Source of the DNA: Neorhodopirellula pilleata
Lineage (GTDB): Bacteria; Planctomycetota; Planctomycetia; Pirellulales; Pirellulaceae
Length of the DNA stretch: 64,000 nucleotides
NCBI RefSeq assembly: GCF_007859915.1
Contig: NZ_SJPM01000005.1
Location: 479,276 to 543,275, forward strand
Direction of reading: 5' to 3'
In this document: positions 1-8,151 of the stretch, one piece after another
Numbering within the stretch: position 1 is the first letter of the stretch
How the letters are laid out: each line of letters starts with the position of its first letter
Notes under the pieces: model-generated
The model's database searches: none
Seen by the model: only the letters and a program-made list of their open reading frames with translations
Told to the model about the DNA's origin: nothing
Made by a program: the position numbers and the translations under genes

Positions 1-320
1 ACGGCGATACCGCGGGCGTAGCCGCTGGCCCGGCCTACGAGCCACCGGACTTCGGCGACGAGTCAGAATTGGCGGCGCTGCCCGAAGGCAATCACATGAA
101 CGACGCCAATCAAAGCGATGAAGGCGGGATCGCCACCGAACCGCCGATGTCCCCGTTGCAACCGTTCGCGGGTTTGCCTGAGCTTCCCGATGATATGGCG
201 GATGTGATCGAGTCTCTGAAACTAACCGTCCTGAGACACAAGTCGGCAGGCTTCGCCGAAGTCAAAGCCGACACGATCCGCCGCTACCTCGAAGCGGTCG
301 CTATGTTGATCGAATCGTGA
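1..320 (+). CDS. C-terminal part of a hypothetical protein (5' end outside the window)
   Basis: An open frame runs from the first bases of the window (codons starting at base 3) to a TGA at 318-320, so the gene most likely begins upstream. A TTG at 69 and an ATG at 96 are possible internal starts but neither has a clear ribosome binding site. The visible part is acidic and Pro/Gly-rich at first, then has a short predicted helical tail (residues with SLKLTVLRHKSAGFAEVKAD) ending in IES. No known domain was recognised. The following 450 bp are repeats, so nothing else can be learned from the downstream context. Confidence 0.55.
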   Translation, partial: GDTAGVAAGPAYEPPDFGDESELAALPEGNHMNDANQSDEGGIATEPPMSPLQPFAGLPELPDDMADVIESLKLTVLRHKSAGFAEVKADTIRRYLEAVAMLIES

Positions 321-330
321 GCGGAGGCGG

Positions 331-376
331 TTGGCTTTTGGCTTTTAGCTTTTGGCTTTTGGCTTTTGGCTTTTAG
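331..376. repeat. Short degenerate GGCTTTT tandem run
   Basis: About six copies of GGCTTTT/AGCTTTT stand head to tail just downstream of the partial gene, followed by TTAAACTTAAAC-type words. The run resembles the better preserved arrays at 558-677 and 49974-50127 in having mixed variants of one unit. Confidence 0.7.
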
Positions 377-454
377 TCCTCCGTAAACTTAAACCTCAAC
401 TTAAACTTAAACCCTCATTCAACCCGCCCGCCAATCACAGTTCACCCGTCCCAA

Positions 455-489
455 GTAGGCTGGGTCGCAGCGATAGCGGAGACCCGGCA
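455..489. repeat. REP-like hairpin, family A, copy 1
   Basis: The segment reads GTAGGCTGGGTCGCAG, a variable centre, then CGGAGACCCGGCA. GCTGGGTC and GACCCGGC can pair with one G-T wobble, forming a hairpin. A second copy with the same flanks and a TTCG tetraloop centre is at 51781-51818, so this is a dispersed intergenic element and not a chance palindrome. Confidence 0.7.
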
Positions 490-557
490 TCCAGAGCCAA
501 TTGGCATGCAAGCCCCTAGATTTTAAACTCGTTTCTGGTCCGCCTTCGGCGGGAGGG

Positions 558-677
558 GGTTTAGGTTTAGGTTTAGGTTTAGGTTTAGGTTTAGGTTTAG
601 GTTTAGGTTTAGGTTTAGGTTTAGGTTTAGGTTTAGGTTTAAGTTTAAGTTTAAGTTTAAGTTTAAGTTTAAGTTTA
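558..677. repeat. Block-structured hexamer array: GGTTTA x14 then AGTTTA x6
   Basis: Fourteen uninterrupted GGTTTA units (558-641) are followed by six uninterrupted AGTTTA units (642-677). The two unit types do not intermingle, which suggests local expansion after a point change. The unit matches a TTTAGG telomere-type hexamer but it is internal and bacterial here, so the similarity is probably compositional. Confidence 0.95.
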
Positions 678-778
678 AGAGATGGCGTCGGAGAACGCGG
701 CTGCTGGCTAATCGCCAAAAGCTAACCGCCAACTGCTACTTGCCGGGTGTTCGTCGCCGAAGCTCTCCTCCACCCAGC

Positions 779-2245
779 CTACGACTGCAATACTTCTCGC
801 ACGACGTGGCCTTCCACGTCGGTCAGGCGGAATTCACGGCCTTGGTAGCGGTAGGTGAGTTTTTCGTGGTCGATCCCGAGCTGATGCAAGATCGTGGCGT
901 TGAGGTCGTGAACGTGGACTCCGTTTTCGACGATGTCCATACCGAAGTCATCCGTCACGCCATGAGTGACGCCGCCCTTGACGCCGCCGCCGGCTAGCCA
1001 GACCGTGAACGCATCCTTATGGTGATCGCGTCCGGGAACGCCGCCGTCGCGATTCGGGTCTCCTTGGCTCAGCGGCGTGCGGCCGAACTCCGACCCCCAT
1101 ACGATCAAGGTGTCTTCGAGCATTCCTCGCTGTTTCAGATCCGACACCAGTGCGGCCATCGCCTGATCAACGTCTTGGCACTTGGCGGGCAATCGTTTTT
1201 GCAAATTGCCGTGATGATCCCAGTCGGAATCATACAGTTCAATCATCCGCACACCTCGTTCGACCAAACGGCGAGCGAGCAAGCAGTTGTTCGCGAACGA
1301 TGCCTTGCCGGGCGAGGCCCCGTAGGCCTGCAGCGTCGCGGCGGTCTCGCCACTGATGTCCATCAGGTCAGGCACCGAAGCCTGCATTCGAAACGCCATT
1401 TCGTACTGCGCGATCCGCGTTGTGATTTCAGGATCGAGAGTCGAATCCAAATGATGTTGATTGAGTTGCCCGAGCGTATCAAGGACCCGGCGCCGATCGT
1501 CGATCGAATGTCCGTCCGGGCTCGATAGAAACAAAACCGGATCACCCGCCGAGCGGAATTGGATGCCTTGATAAACGCTCGGCAAGAAACCCGTCGACCA
1601 CAAACTCGTTCCCGCGCCGCCGGGAGGACCGCTGAGCAGGACCACGTAGGCGGGCAAATCTTCGTTCTCACTGCCCAACCCATAAGTGACCCACGACCCC
1701 AAACTCGGCCGGCCGCCGCGTCCGAATCCGCTGTGCAAGAACATCTGAGCGGGCGCGTGATTGATCTCCTCGGTGTGCATTGACCGGATGATCGCGATGT
1801 CGTCGGCAACGCCGCTCAAATGCGGTAGCAGTTCCGACATCGTTTGTCCCGACTCACCATGTTGGGAAAATTTCCAGGGCGACGCGGCCAAAGTCGATGT
1901 CTTGCCGATGAACGCAAAATCACGGCCGGCGGTGACCTCGGGCGGACACGGTTTGCCGTTCCATTGATCGAGCGTCGGTTTGGCGTCGAATAGATCCAAT
2001 TGCGACGGAGCACCGATCATGTGCAAATAGATGATGTTCTTGGCCTTGGCGGCGAACTGCGGCGGCCGCGGTGCCAACGGGTTTTCGTTGCTCGACGCGG
2101 TCGCTCGCTCTTGTCCTAACAGCGACGCGAGCGCCATCGCGCCCAAGCTCACCCCACCGGCTTGGGTGAAGCCTCGTCGATTGATGAGGTGTTGGTTTCG
2201 ATGATCGGGTCGTTGCTCAGTTCGATGCTCAGTTCGATGGCTCAT
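779..2245 (-). CDS. DUF1501 family secreted protein (Tat signal)
   Basis: This 488-residue protein belongs to DUF1501, a family abundant in planctomycetes and related to the alkaline phosphatase/sulfatase fold. A twin-arginine signal is visible (NRRGF, Arg23-Arg24, followed by a hydrophobic stretch to about residue 43), so it is probably exported folded. The body contains family-typical segments such as HMIGAPSQLDLFD and VWGSEFGRTP. The ATG at 2245 is 4 bp after the stop of the DUF1549/DUF1553 gene, and this pairing is the standard planctomycete arrangement; the two are presumably one transcript and work on the same unknown extracytoplasmic substrate. The substrate cannot be told from the sequence. 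Confidence 0.9.
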   Translation of the reverse strand: MSHRTEHRTEQRPDHRNQHLINRRGFTQAGGVSLGAMALASLLGQERATASSNENPLAPRPPQFAAKAKNIIYLHMIGAPSQLDLFDAKPTLDQWNGKPCPPEVTAGRDFAFIGKTSTLAASPWKFSQHGESGQTMSELLPHLSGVADDIAIIRSMHTEEINHAPAQMFLHSGFGRGGRPSLGSWVTYGLGSENEDLPAYVVLLSGPPGGAGTSLWSTGFLPSVYQGIQFRSAGDPVLFLSSPDGHSIDDRRRVLDTLGQLNQHHLDSTLDPEITTRIAQYEMAFRMQASVPDLMDISGETAATLQAYGASPGKASFANNCLLARRLVERGVRMIELYDSDWDHHGNLQKRLPAKCQDVDQAMAALVSDLKQRGMLEDTLIVWGSEFGRTPLSQGDPNRDGGVPGRDHHKDAFTVWLAGGGVKGGVTHGVTDDFGMDIVENGVHVHDLNATILHQLGIDHEKLTYRYQGREFRLTDVEGHVVREVLQS

Positions 2246-2249
2246 CGGT

Positions 2250-5200
2250 TCATTCCTTCGTGATGGTTTCGTGCAAGTTCAACAACACCGTCGCGACGGC
2301 GTACCAGGCGGCGAACTGGCGTTTGGTAACAGGACCGGGCAACGAAACACCTTCGGCGAGTCGCTCGGCACCACTGGGGTCTTGTTCGATCGTTTCGGTT
2401 TGAATCTGCCAAAGATCCGACAAGGCGTCGACTTCGTTCGGCTCGGGATGGCGGGCGAGAACGCGTCGGAATTCGTCGGTGATCGTGGAGGCGACCGAAG
2501 CGGACGTGGCGGCCGACGATGCCCGCACCGCGATCGCCTTGGCGACATCGACGTAAACCGGGTCGTTGAGTAACGTTAATGCCTGCAACGGCGTGTTGCT
2601 GCGAGAACGTTGGACCGTGCAAGCGAACCGGTTGCTCGCGTCGAAATTGATGAAACTGGGATACGGTGCCCCGCGTTTGATCACCACATAAACACCACGG
2701 CGATATTTCTCGTCACCAGGACTGACGACGTAGGGGTAGTTTTGCCCACCGACTTTTTTCCACAAACCATCGGGTTGATAGGGACGAATGGGTGGTCCGC
2801 CTGCCTTGAGCGAAATCAACCCCGAGACCGCCAACGCGTTGTCCCGGATCATCTCCGCATCCATTCGCACCCGTGGTCCGCGAGCCAGATAACGGTTTTG
2901 ATCGTCGATCGCGAGTAACGTCTCGTTGAGCGCGGAGGATTGCTGATAGGTGGATGACATCACGATCGTTTTCAAAACGTGTTTCATCGACCAACCATTC
3001 TCAATGAACTCGACCGCCAACCAATCCAGTACACCGGGGTGCGTCGGTCGATCGCCTTTGAGGCCAAAATCTTCGGGCGTTCGCACCAAACCTTCGCCGA
3101 ACAGTTCCATCCACCAACGGTTCACCGTCACGCGAGCGACCAACGGGTTGTTCGGGTCGACCAGCCAACGTGCGAGATCGAGTCGATCGAGACGCTGCGT
3201 CGAATCATCTCCCGATATTTCACCATTAACTGCACCAGAGTCCAGCGGGTGTAAACAGGCCGGCACGCCGGGTTGGACAGACTCACCGGGCGAACGGTAG
3301 TCGCCTCGCTCGAAAACGTGCATGGGTCGCGGTTGGTCCAACTCCACCATGACCTCGGTCGTGTCGAGCGACAGATCCTTGAGTTGCTGATCGATCGCGT
3401 CGATTTGCTTTTGGGTGGCCATGACGATCGAATCCGATGATGCCCGGTATTCGAGTATCGTCTTGCGATCCGCTGCCGACCATTTTCGGATGGGTTTGGA
3501 GGCCAGTTTGGCAAGGTTCTCCGGAACCGCCTCCTGTCGGACGTCACCCGAAAGCACCGACAGTTGAAAACATCCGATCGTTCGAGAACCGCCAAAGTTT
3601 TGGTGGAGTTCGAATTCGATTCGCGTGTGTTCGGATAGTTTCAGTGGTTCGGAGAGCAGGAAAGTGGCGTGATGGGCTCGCGAAAATTGGGGTGCGATCG
3701 CCCAACCGGTTTTGGGATTGCCATCAATCGCCCCAGAGACGTGATGGTTGCCTTGTGAGAAATCCGCTTGGGCTTCGGTGAACTCAAGTTGACGGCGACC
3801 ACCGTCGGCATCAATCACCGTTGCGACGAATTCATTGAGCACGAAGTTGTTGCGGACCGGATCGCCGCGTCCCGGACCGGTTCCTGGCAGCGATGGATCG
3901 GTCAACACGTCCAACCGAATCGCCGAAATCGTTGGCTGGTCCGACTCGTTTGCCGGCAGTTTCGCGGTCACCGTATACCGATCGACCGACGGGGGATCGT
4001 TTCCGACGAGCAACACGGATCGGTCGTCGCGGATTTCGAAGGAATCGGTGTTGCCGAGTGACATAAACTCGGTGACTTCCAAACTGTGTGTTTGCGGTGT
4101 GTTTTGAACGTTCTGTTTCCACTGGGTAACCCAGGATTCCAACTCGCTTTCAAGTTTTTTCTTTCGCTCGGCGATGCGATGATTGAGTCGATCGCGTTCG
4201 GCGATTTGTTCTTGACGTTCTGATTCGCGTTCGGGATCGGACAATTTCATCGCCGCGCCGATGAATCCGATCGAACTCGGTTTGTTCGGGTTGCTCAGTT
4301 CGGCTTCGATCGCCGTATGATTGAAGAACGCGAGGAGTTGGTAGTATTCCTTGGTCGAAAAGGGATCGAACTTGTGATCGTGACATTGGGCACATTCGAG
4401 TGTCGATCCCAACCATACCGATGCGGTCGTGTTGACCCGATCGATGACTTGTTCGGATCGGGTTTCTTCGGGCAACGATCCGGCCTCCACGTTGGTCGGT
4501 GCGCACCGATGAAAGCCGGTTGCGATTCGTTGTGATTCGGTCGCGTTCGGTATCAAATCGCCGGCGAGTTGTTCGATGGTGAATTGATCAAAAGGCATGT
4601 CGTCGTTGAGAGCCTCGATGACCCAGTCGCGGTACGCCCATAGGTCGCGAAAATCGTCGCGTTGAAAACCGTGTGAATCGGCGTAGCGAGCCAAATCCAA
4701 CCAGGGCCTCGCCCATCGCTGGCCGAACTGAGGTCGTGAAAGGTAATCGTCCACCACGCGAGCAAACGCACCTTCATCGGTGTCTGCTTCGAAGGCTTGA
4801 ATTTCTTCAAGCGTGGGCGGCAACCCGATCAAGTCCAACGATACACGCCGCAGCAACACGGCCCTGTCGGCGGGCGGGGAAGGCGTCAACCCGAGCGAGT
4901 CCAAACGAGCGAGAACGAAACGATCGATCGGGTTGGACACCCAATCGGTGTCGGACACTTCGGGCAACTCCGGACGCACCGGAGCAACGTACGCCCAATG
5001 CTCCGGCGGCGTGAAATCATCCGGCCACGTCGCACCGCCGGCGATCCAGCGAGAGATCGCCGAGACCTCGGCCCGAGTCAACGGATCACCGACGACCGGC
5101 ATGACTTCGTCATGGTTTCGTGGCAAGCTGATCCGGCGGATTAACTCGCTTGCTTCGGGATCTCCCGTTTCGACGATCCCCGCCTCGAGCACCTCGTTCT

Positions 5201-5411
5201 TTTGGTCCAGCCGCAAACCCGCTTCCTGGCGCTCCGGTCCATGGCATTCAAAACACGAACGCTGCAAGACACCGAACACGTCGCGGGCAAAATCCAATGG
5301 AGGACTTGAAGTCGTTTCGGCGGAGACGGTTTGCAAGTAAGCAGGCGTCGCAGCAATCGCGAAAGCCACCAAACACGGACACAACCAAGCAGGGCGAGAC
5401 GATTGGAACAT
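2250..5411 (-). CDS. Planctomycete cytochrome C / DUF1549 / DUF1553 secreted protein
   Basis: About 1053 residues, starting at the ATG at 5411 because it opens a clear signal peptide (MFQSSRPAWLCPCLVAFAIA, cleavage near residue 32); an upstream in-frame start would bury it. A CxxCH haem motif (CFECHG, Cys53-His57) marks the planctomycete-type cytochrome c domain. DUF1549 follows (ALARYADSHG-like region and a second CAQCHDHKFDPF motif typical of the family), then a coiled-coil/LamG-like middle and DUF1553 at the C-terminus (NRWWMELFGEGLV, SSTYQQSS). It is co-directional with the DUF1501 gene downstream (4-bp gap). The family is thought to act outside the cytoplasm; the reaction is unknown. Confidence 0.92.
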   Translation of the reverse strand: MFQSSRPAWLCPCLVAFAIAATPAYLQTVSAETTSSPPLDFARDVFGVLQRSCFECHGPERQEAGLRLDQKNEVLEAGIVETGDPEASELIRRISLPRNHDEVMPVVGDPLTRAEVSAISRWIAGGATWPDDFTPPEHWAYVAPVRPELPEVSDTDWVSNPIDRFVLARLDSLGLTPSPPADRAVLLRRVSLDLIGLPPTLEEIQAFEADTDEGAFARVVDDYLSRPQFGQRWARPWLDLARYADSHGFQRDDFRDLWAYRDWVIEALNDDMPFDQFTIEQLAGDLIPNATESQRIATGFHRCAPTNVEAGSLPEETRSEQVIDRVNTTASVWLGSTLECAQCHDHKFDPFSTKEYYQLLAFFNHTAIEAELSNPNKPSSIGFIGAAMKLSDPERESERQEQIAERDRLNHRIAERKKKLESELESWVTQWKQNVQNTPQTHSLEVTEFMSLGNTDSFEIRDDRSVLLVGNDPPSVDRYTVTAKLPANESDQPTISAIRLDVLTDPSLPGTGPGRGDPVRNNFVLNEFVATVIDADGGRRQLEFTEAQADFSQGNHHVSGAIDGNPKTGWAIAPQFSRAHHATFLLSEPLKLSEHTRIEFELHQNFGGSRTIGCFQLSVLSGDVRQEAVPENLAKLASKPIRKWSAADRKTILEYRASSDSIVMATQKQIDAIDQQLKDLSLDTTEVMVELDQPRPMHVFERGDYRSPGESVQPGVPACLHPLDSGAVNGEISGDDSTQRLDRLDLARWLVDPNNPLVARVTVNRWWMELFGEGLVRTPEDFGLKGDRPTHPGVLDWLAVEFIENGWSMKHVLKTIVMSSTYQQSSALNETLLAIDDQNRYLARGPRVRMDAEMIRDNALAVSGLISLKAGGPPIRPYQPDGLWKKVGGQNYPYVVSPGDEKYRRGVYVVIKRGAPYPSFINFDASNRFACTVQRSRSNTPLQALTLLNDPVYVDVAKAIAVRASSAATSASVASTITDEFRRVLARHPEPNEVDALSDLWQIQTETIEQDPSGAERLAEGVSLPGPVTKRQFAAWYAVATVLLNLHETITKE

Positions 5412-5535
5412 TCGATTGAGGTGGGGATGAAAGGCAGGAACCGCGCCGATGTCGTCACTTCCCAAACACAAGGGGTACCATCGAGCACGGCGTTGGACAC
5501 CGTCGATTATAACCGTCGGCAGCCAATGAATGGGT

Positions 5536-6150
5536 TCAAACTTTCCGGACCAAGTCCATTCCCTCGCGGCCTCGATACGTTAGCAGCAGGGCTCCATCGG
5601 CAGCACATGCTTCAAAAACGGCCTCAAAGAAGCCGTGTTCGCCCGGCCATGGGAACGCAAAAAACAGATCAAAATCGCCCATGTCCCAACCGATTTCGTC
5701 GTATACGTCGCCTTCCTCGCTATCCACGTTCTTGACCTCGGTGGCCCAATCGGCCAGATCATCGATCCCACGTGGAATGAAACTGCCGCAGTAAAACTGA
5801 GCCTCGTTTTGAAGCTCGTCGGCAAGTTCGTTGGATTGCTCGACCAGACGAGGTTCGATCTCGATGCCGACCGATTCCCACTGACGCAGCGAAGCGAGCA
5901 ATGCCCCGACGCCGAAACCGCTTCCGATTTCGCAAAACCGTCGACCGGTCATTAGATGATTCTGGTCGATCCAAGTGAGTGCTTGATCGAGCAAGTGAAA
6001 GTCGCACGGCACAAAGTTTTCGATGGTCGTTTTCTCGGACAACATGAAAGCCTCGATCCGTTCGTTCGCTCTATCAATAAGGCGTTCGGCATCCTCGGTA
6101 TGGGGTAACTTTGCGATCGAATCAGGGACCGCGATGGAATGAAGTGGCAT
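5536..6150 (-). CDS. Class I SAM-dependent methyltransferase-like protein
   Basis: The 204-residue product has a recognisable SAM-binding motif I (FCEIGSGFGVGALL, about residues 72-85) followed by the acidic post-I strand end GIEIEP, and a motif IV-like segment FDLFFAFPWPGEHG. This fits a small Rossmann-fold methyltransferase; substrate unknown. The unusual PWPGEHGFFEAVF stretch replaces the usual DPPY/NPPY, so it is unlikely to be an N6-adenine or cytosine-N4 DNA methylase. It lies 15 bp downstream of the truncated KptA-like gene on the same strand and is probably co-transcribed with it. Confidence 0.7.
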   Translation of the reverse strand: MPLHSIAVPDSIAKLPHTEDAERLIDRANERIEAFMLSEKTTIENFVPCDFHLLDQALTWIDQNHLMTGRRFCEIGSGFGVGALLASLRQWESVGIEIEPRLVEQSNELADELQNEAQFYCGSFIPRGIDDLADWATEVKNVDSEEGDVYDEIGWDMGDFDLFFAFPWPGEHGFFEAVFEACAADGALLLTYRGREGMDLVRKV

Positions 6151-6165
6151 CCGATGATCCGTCGT

Positions 6166-6402
6166 TCAGAGTGCCCGGATCATTTGACCGTCGTCGCTCA
6201 ACGCGAACAACGGTTGCTCTTGCTGCTCGAGCACCTGCCGGACTTGCTCGACGGTAATCGTTTTCCCCGCTTGGTTCGCCCGCTGAACGAGCTCATCGAT
6301 GTTCACATGTCCGTACGCATCGGGAGTTAGGCCGATAGATTGAGGCTCATGGCGCAAAACGAAGGTGAGGTATTTACTGATTTTCGTGAGTCGTTTGTTC
6401 AT
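6166..6402 (-). CDS. KptA/Tpt1-like RNA 2'-phosphotransferase, N-terminal domain only
   Basis: The 78 residues begin MNKRLTKISKYLTFVLRHEP, which is the conserved opening of KptA/Tpt1, and continue through the winged-helix lobe to LFALSDDGQMIRA, where family members read RFALS-DG--IRA-QGHS. A TGA follows immediately, so the whole C-terminal lobe, including the NAD+-binding ADP-ribosyltransferase-like half, is absent. Known family members are about 180 residues. No continuation is visible in other frames before the next gene, which starts 15 bp later. It is therefore either a decayed remnant or a stand-alone N-terminal domain. Transferase activity is not expected. Confidence 0.75.
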   Translation of the reverse strand: MNKRLTKISKYLTFVLRHEPQSIGLTPDAYGHVNIDELVQRANQAGKTITVEQVRQVLEQQEQPLFALSDDGQMIRAL

Positions 6403-6456
6403 CGGCGAAGTCTACTCGAAAACATCGTTTTGGCGTAGGGTTCGGATGACTCGCAA

Positions 6457-8151
6457 TCAGTTCACCGAACGACGCTGAGGACGCGATTTATCCCTGCCCT
6501 TGGCTTTGCCTTTGGCATCGGCACCGGGTGGTAAAGGTCCAGCCATCGGGGGCGTTTCGAAGAAACGTCCTTGATCGACCAATCGCGGATCACCGGTCTC
6601 TTTCAATTCCGACATCAACCGGTTCCGCAACTCGCTGACGACTTCGGCGTAGGCCGGATCGCCGGCAACGTTGTTCATCTGATCCGGGTCTCGGCTTAAA
6701 TCAAACAGTTCTTCGCCAGCTCGTTTGCCGTACGCATTGCGAAAAAACGGCTGGACGTCCGAGCGATGTCGATTCGAAACGATCCACGCTTTGGTCGGCC
6801 CGGCGTCTTCATCAGGCAGCGTTACCAAGGTGTTGTTTGTCATTTCGTTAACGGTCGGTTCGTCACCGGATGCCTCATCGTTGTCACCGAGTCGATAGGG
6901 ATCGCCCAACGGATAACGTTCCGGCCGAAAGTTCATGACGAACAAATAATCCTTTGTGCGGATAGCCCGTTGTGGGTACGGCAGCTGTCCTTGGCGTGCG
7001 TTGGCGACGTGCCGTTCGCGTCCGACGTAAACCTGGGTTCGCGACGGATCGACCCAACCTTGGTCCTCCGATTTCAATACCGGCCACAACGTTTTCGCGG
7101 TCATCACTTCGGGAGGATCGACGTCACCGGCTTGCAAGAACGTGGGTGCCAGATCGGGCAACGTCACAAAATCGTCGACAACACGTCCGCCCGAAACACC
7201 CGGCCCCGATACCGATAAGGAGACGCGGGTGCCGAAGTCATATAAGTTGCATTTGCCGTGGGGGAATCCCGCCGGCCCGTGGTCGCCGGAGATCGCGATC
7301 AGCGTGTTATCAAACTCACCCGCCTTCTTCAACTCGTCGACCAGCACGCCGAGCGACATGTCAAACGCCATCGCTTCGCCGAGGTAATCGGCAAAGTCCT
7401 GACGCACTTCAGGCACGTCAGGTAGGAACGCCGGCATCTTGCCTTTCAAGTCGTCGGGGTTGAGTCCCCACAACGCCTTGCCGGAACCTTGAATCCATTT
7501 GCGATGCACATTGGTCGGACCGAACCAATACGCGAACGGTTGTTCTGGCTTCTTGTCAGCCAGCATCGCTCGAAAGTTGCCGCGAACTTGATCCAATAAA
7601 ACTTGCTTGGCGTCATCGAGCGATTGACCCTGGTCCACCATCTTAGTGACACTTTGTGAGAAACCATTAAAACTCCGTCCGGAAGACTCGTACGCGTTCA
7701 CGGAGCCGCCGTAGGGAGCATTGATAGGTGACCCCGGTGACCAGACTTTCCAAGTGAATCCGATATGATAGCCGGCATCTTGCAACAATAACGGCCAAGT
7801 CGGAATGGACTCATCCCAAACCGCACCTTGCAAGATCGCCCCCGTTCGGCATCGCCAAAAATGCTGGCCCGAAACGATCGAACTTCGACACGGCGTACAC
7901 GAGGGCGCGTTGACGTAAGCGTTGTTGAACAGCACACCGGATTTTGCCAACGCGTCAAAGTTGGGAGTGGAAACGACGTCGTTGACCGTACCCGGCCCAT
8001 CGGCTTGAGCATAAATACTCGCGTGCCTGCCCCAATCATCGGCGAACGCAAACAGGATGTTGGGTCGATCTGCCGCGGCTGCCCAGCCATGAGGGATGCA
8101 ACACCAAGCGGCAATCAAAACGATACGAAACAGGTTCATTCTTGGGATCAT
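6457..8151 (-). CDS. Secreted sulfatase (type I, formylglycine-dependent)
   Basis: About 564 residues. The ATG at 8151 overlaps the TGA of the upstream sulfatase as ATGA; a second ATG at 8139 is possible. A signal peptide (NLFRIVLIAAWCC..HGWAAAA) precedes the sulfatase opening NILFAFADDWGRH with metal-binding Asp pair. The formylglycine motif is C-T-P-C-R (Cys85 counted from 8151), which meets C-x-P-x-R but has Cys instead of the usual Ser/Ala at the fourth place. ISGDHGP later supplies the C-terminal metal ligands. The tail is Lys/Arg-rich. Together with the upstream gene it forms a translationally coupled sulfatase pair; the sulfated polysaccharide is not identifiable. Confidence 0.9.
   Translation of the reverse strand: MIPRMNLFRIVLIAAWCCIPHGWAAAADRPNILFAFADDWGRHASIYAQADGPGTVNDVVSTPNFDALAKSGVLFNNAYVNAPSCTPCRSSIVSGQHFWRCRTGAILQGAVWDESIPTWPLLLQDAGYHIGFTWKVWSPGSPINAPYGGSVNAYESSGRSFNGFSQSVTKMVDQGQSLDDAKQVLLDQVRGNFRAMLADKKPEQPFAYWFGPTNVHRKWIQGSGKALWGLNPDDLKGKMPAFLPDVPEVRQDFADYLGEAMAFDMSLGVLVDELKKAGEFDNTLIAISGDHGPAGFPHGKCNLYDFGTRVSLSVSGPGVSGGRVVDDFVTLPDLAPTFLQAGDVDPPEVMTAKTLWPVLKSEDQGWVDPSRTQVYVGRERHVANARQGQLPYPQRAIRTKDYLFVMNFRPERYPLGDPYRLGDNDEASGDEPTVNEMTNNTLVTLPDEDAGPTKAWIVSNRHRSDVQPFFRNAYGKRAGEELFDLSRDPDQMNNVAGDPAYAEVVSELRNRLMSELKETGDPRLVDQGRFFETPPMAGPLPPGADAKGKAKGRDKSRPQRRSVN

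Larger units (their letters stand above)
321..778. other. Gene-free interval filled with simple repeats
   Basis: This 458-bp stretch has no credible gene. It holds a degenerate GGCTTTT heptamer run (about 331-376), scattered TTAAAC/TAAACT words (384-416), a REP-like hairpin (455-489) and a telomere-like hexamer array (558-677). Long Gly-Leu, Leu-Asn or Lys-Pro frames across the array are translations of the repeat and are not genes. Confidence 0.8.

Noticed and set aside
558..677. True telomere or linear chromosome end
   Set aside because: The array is internal, flanked by single-copy DNA, has two unit types, and telomere-type hexamers are not used by planctomycetes as far as known.
419..732. 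Low-complexity frames across the hexamer array (Gly-Leu, Leu-Asn, Lys-Pro repeats)
   Set aside because: They are translations of the GGTTTA/AGTTTA array on both strands, have no ribosome binding sites and no non-repeat domain.
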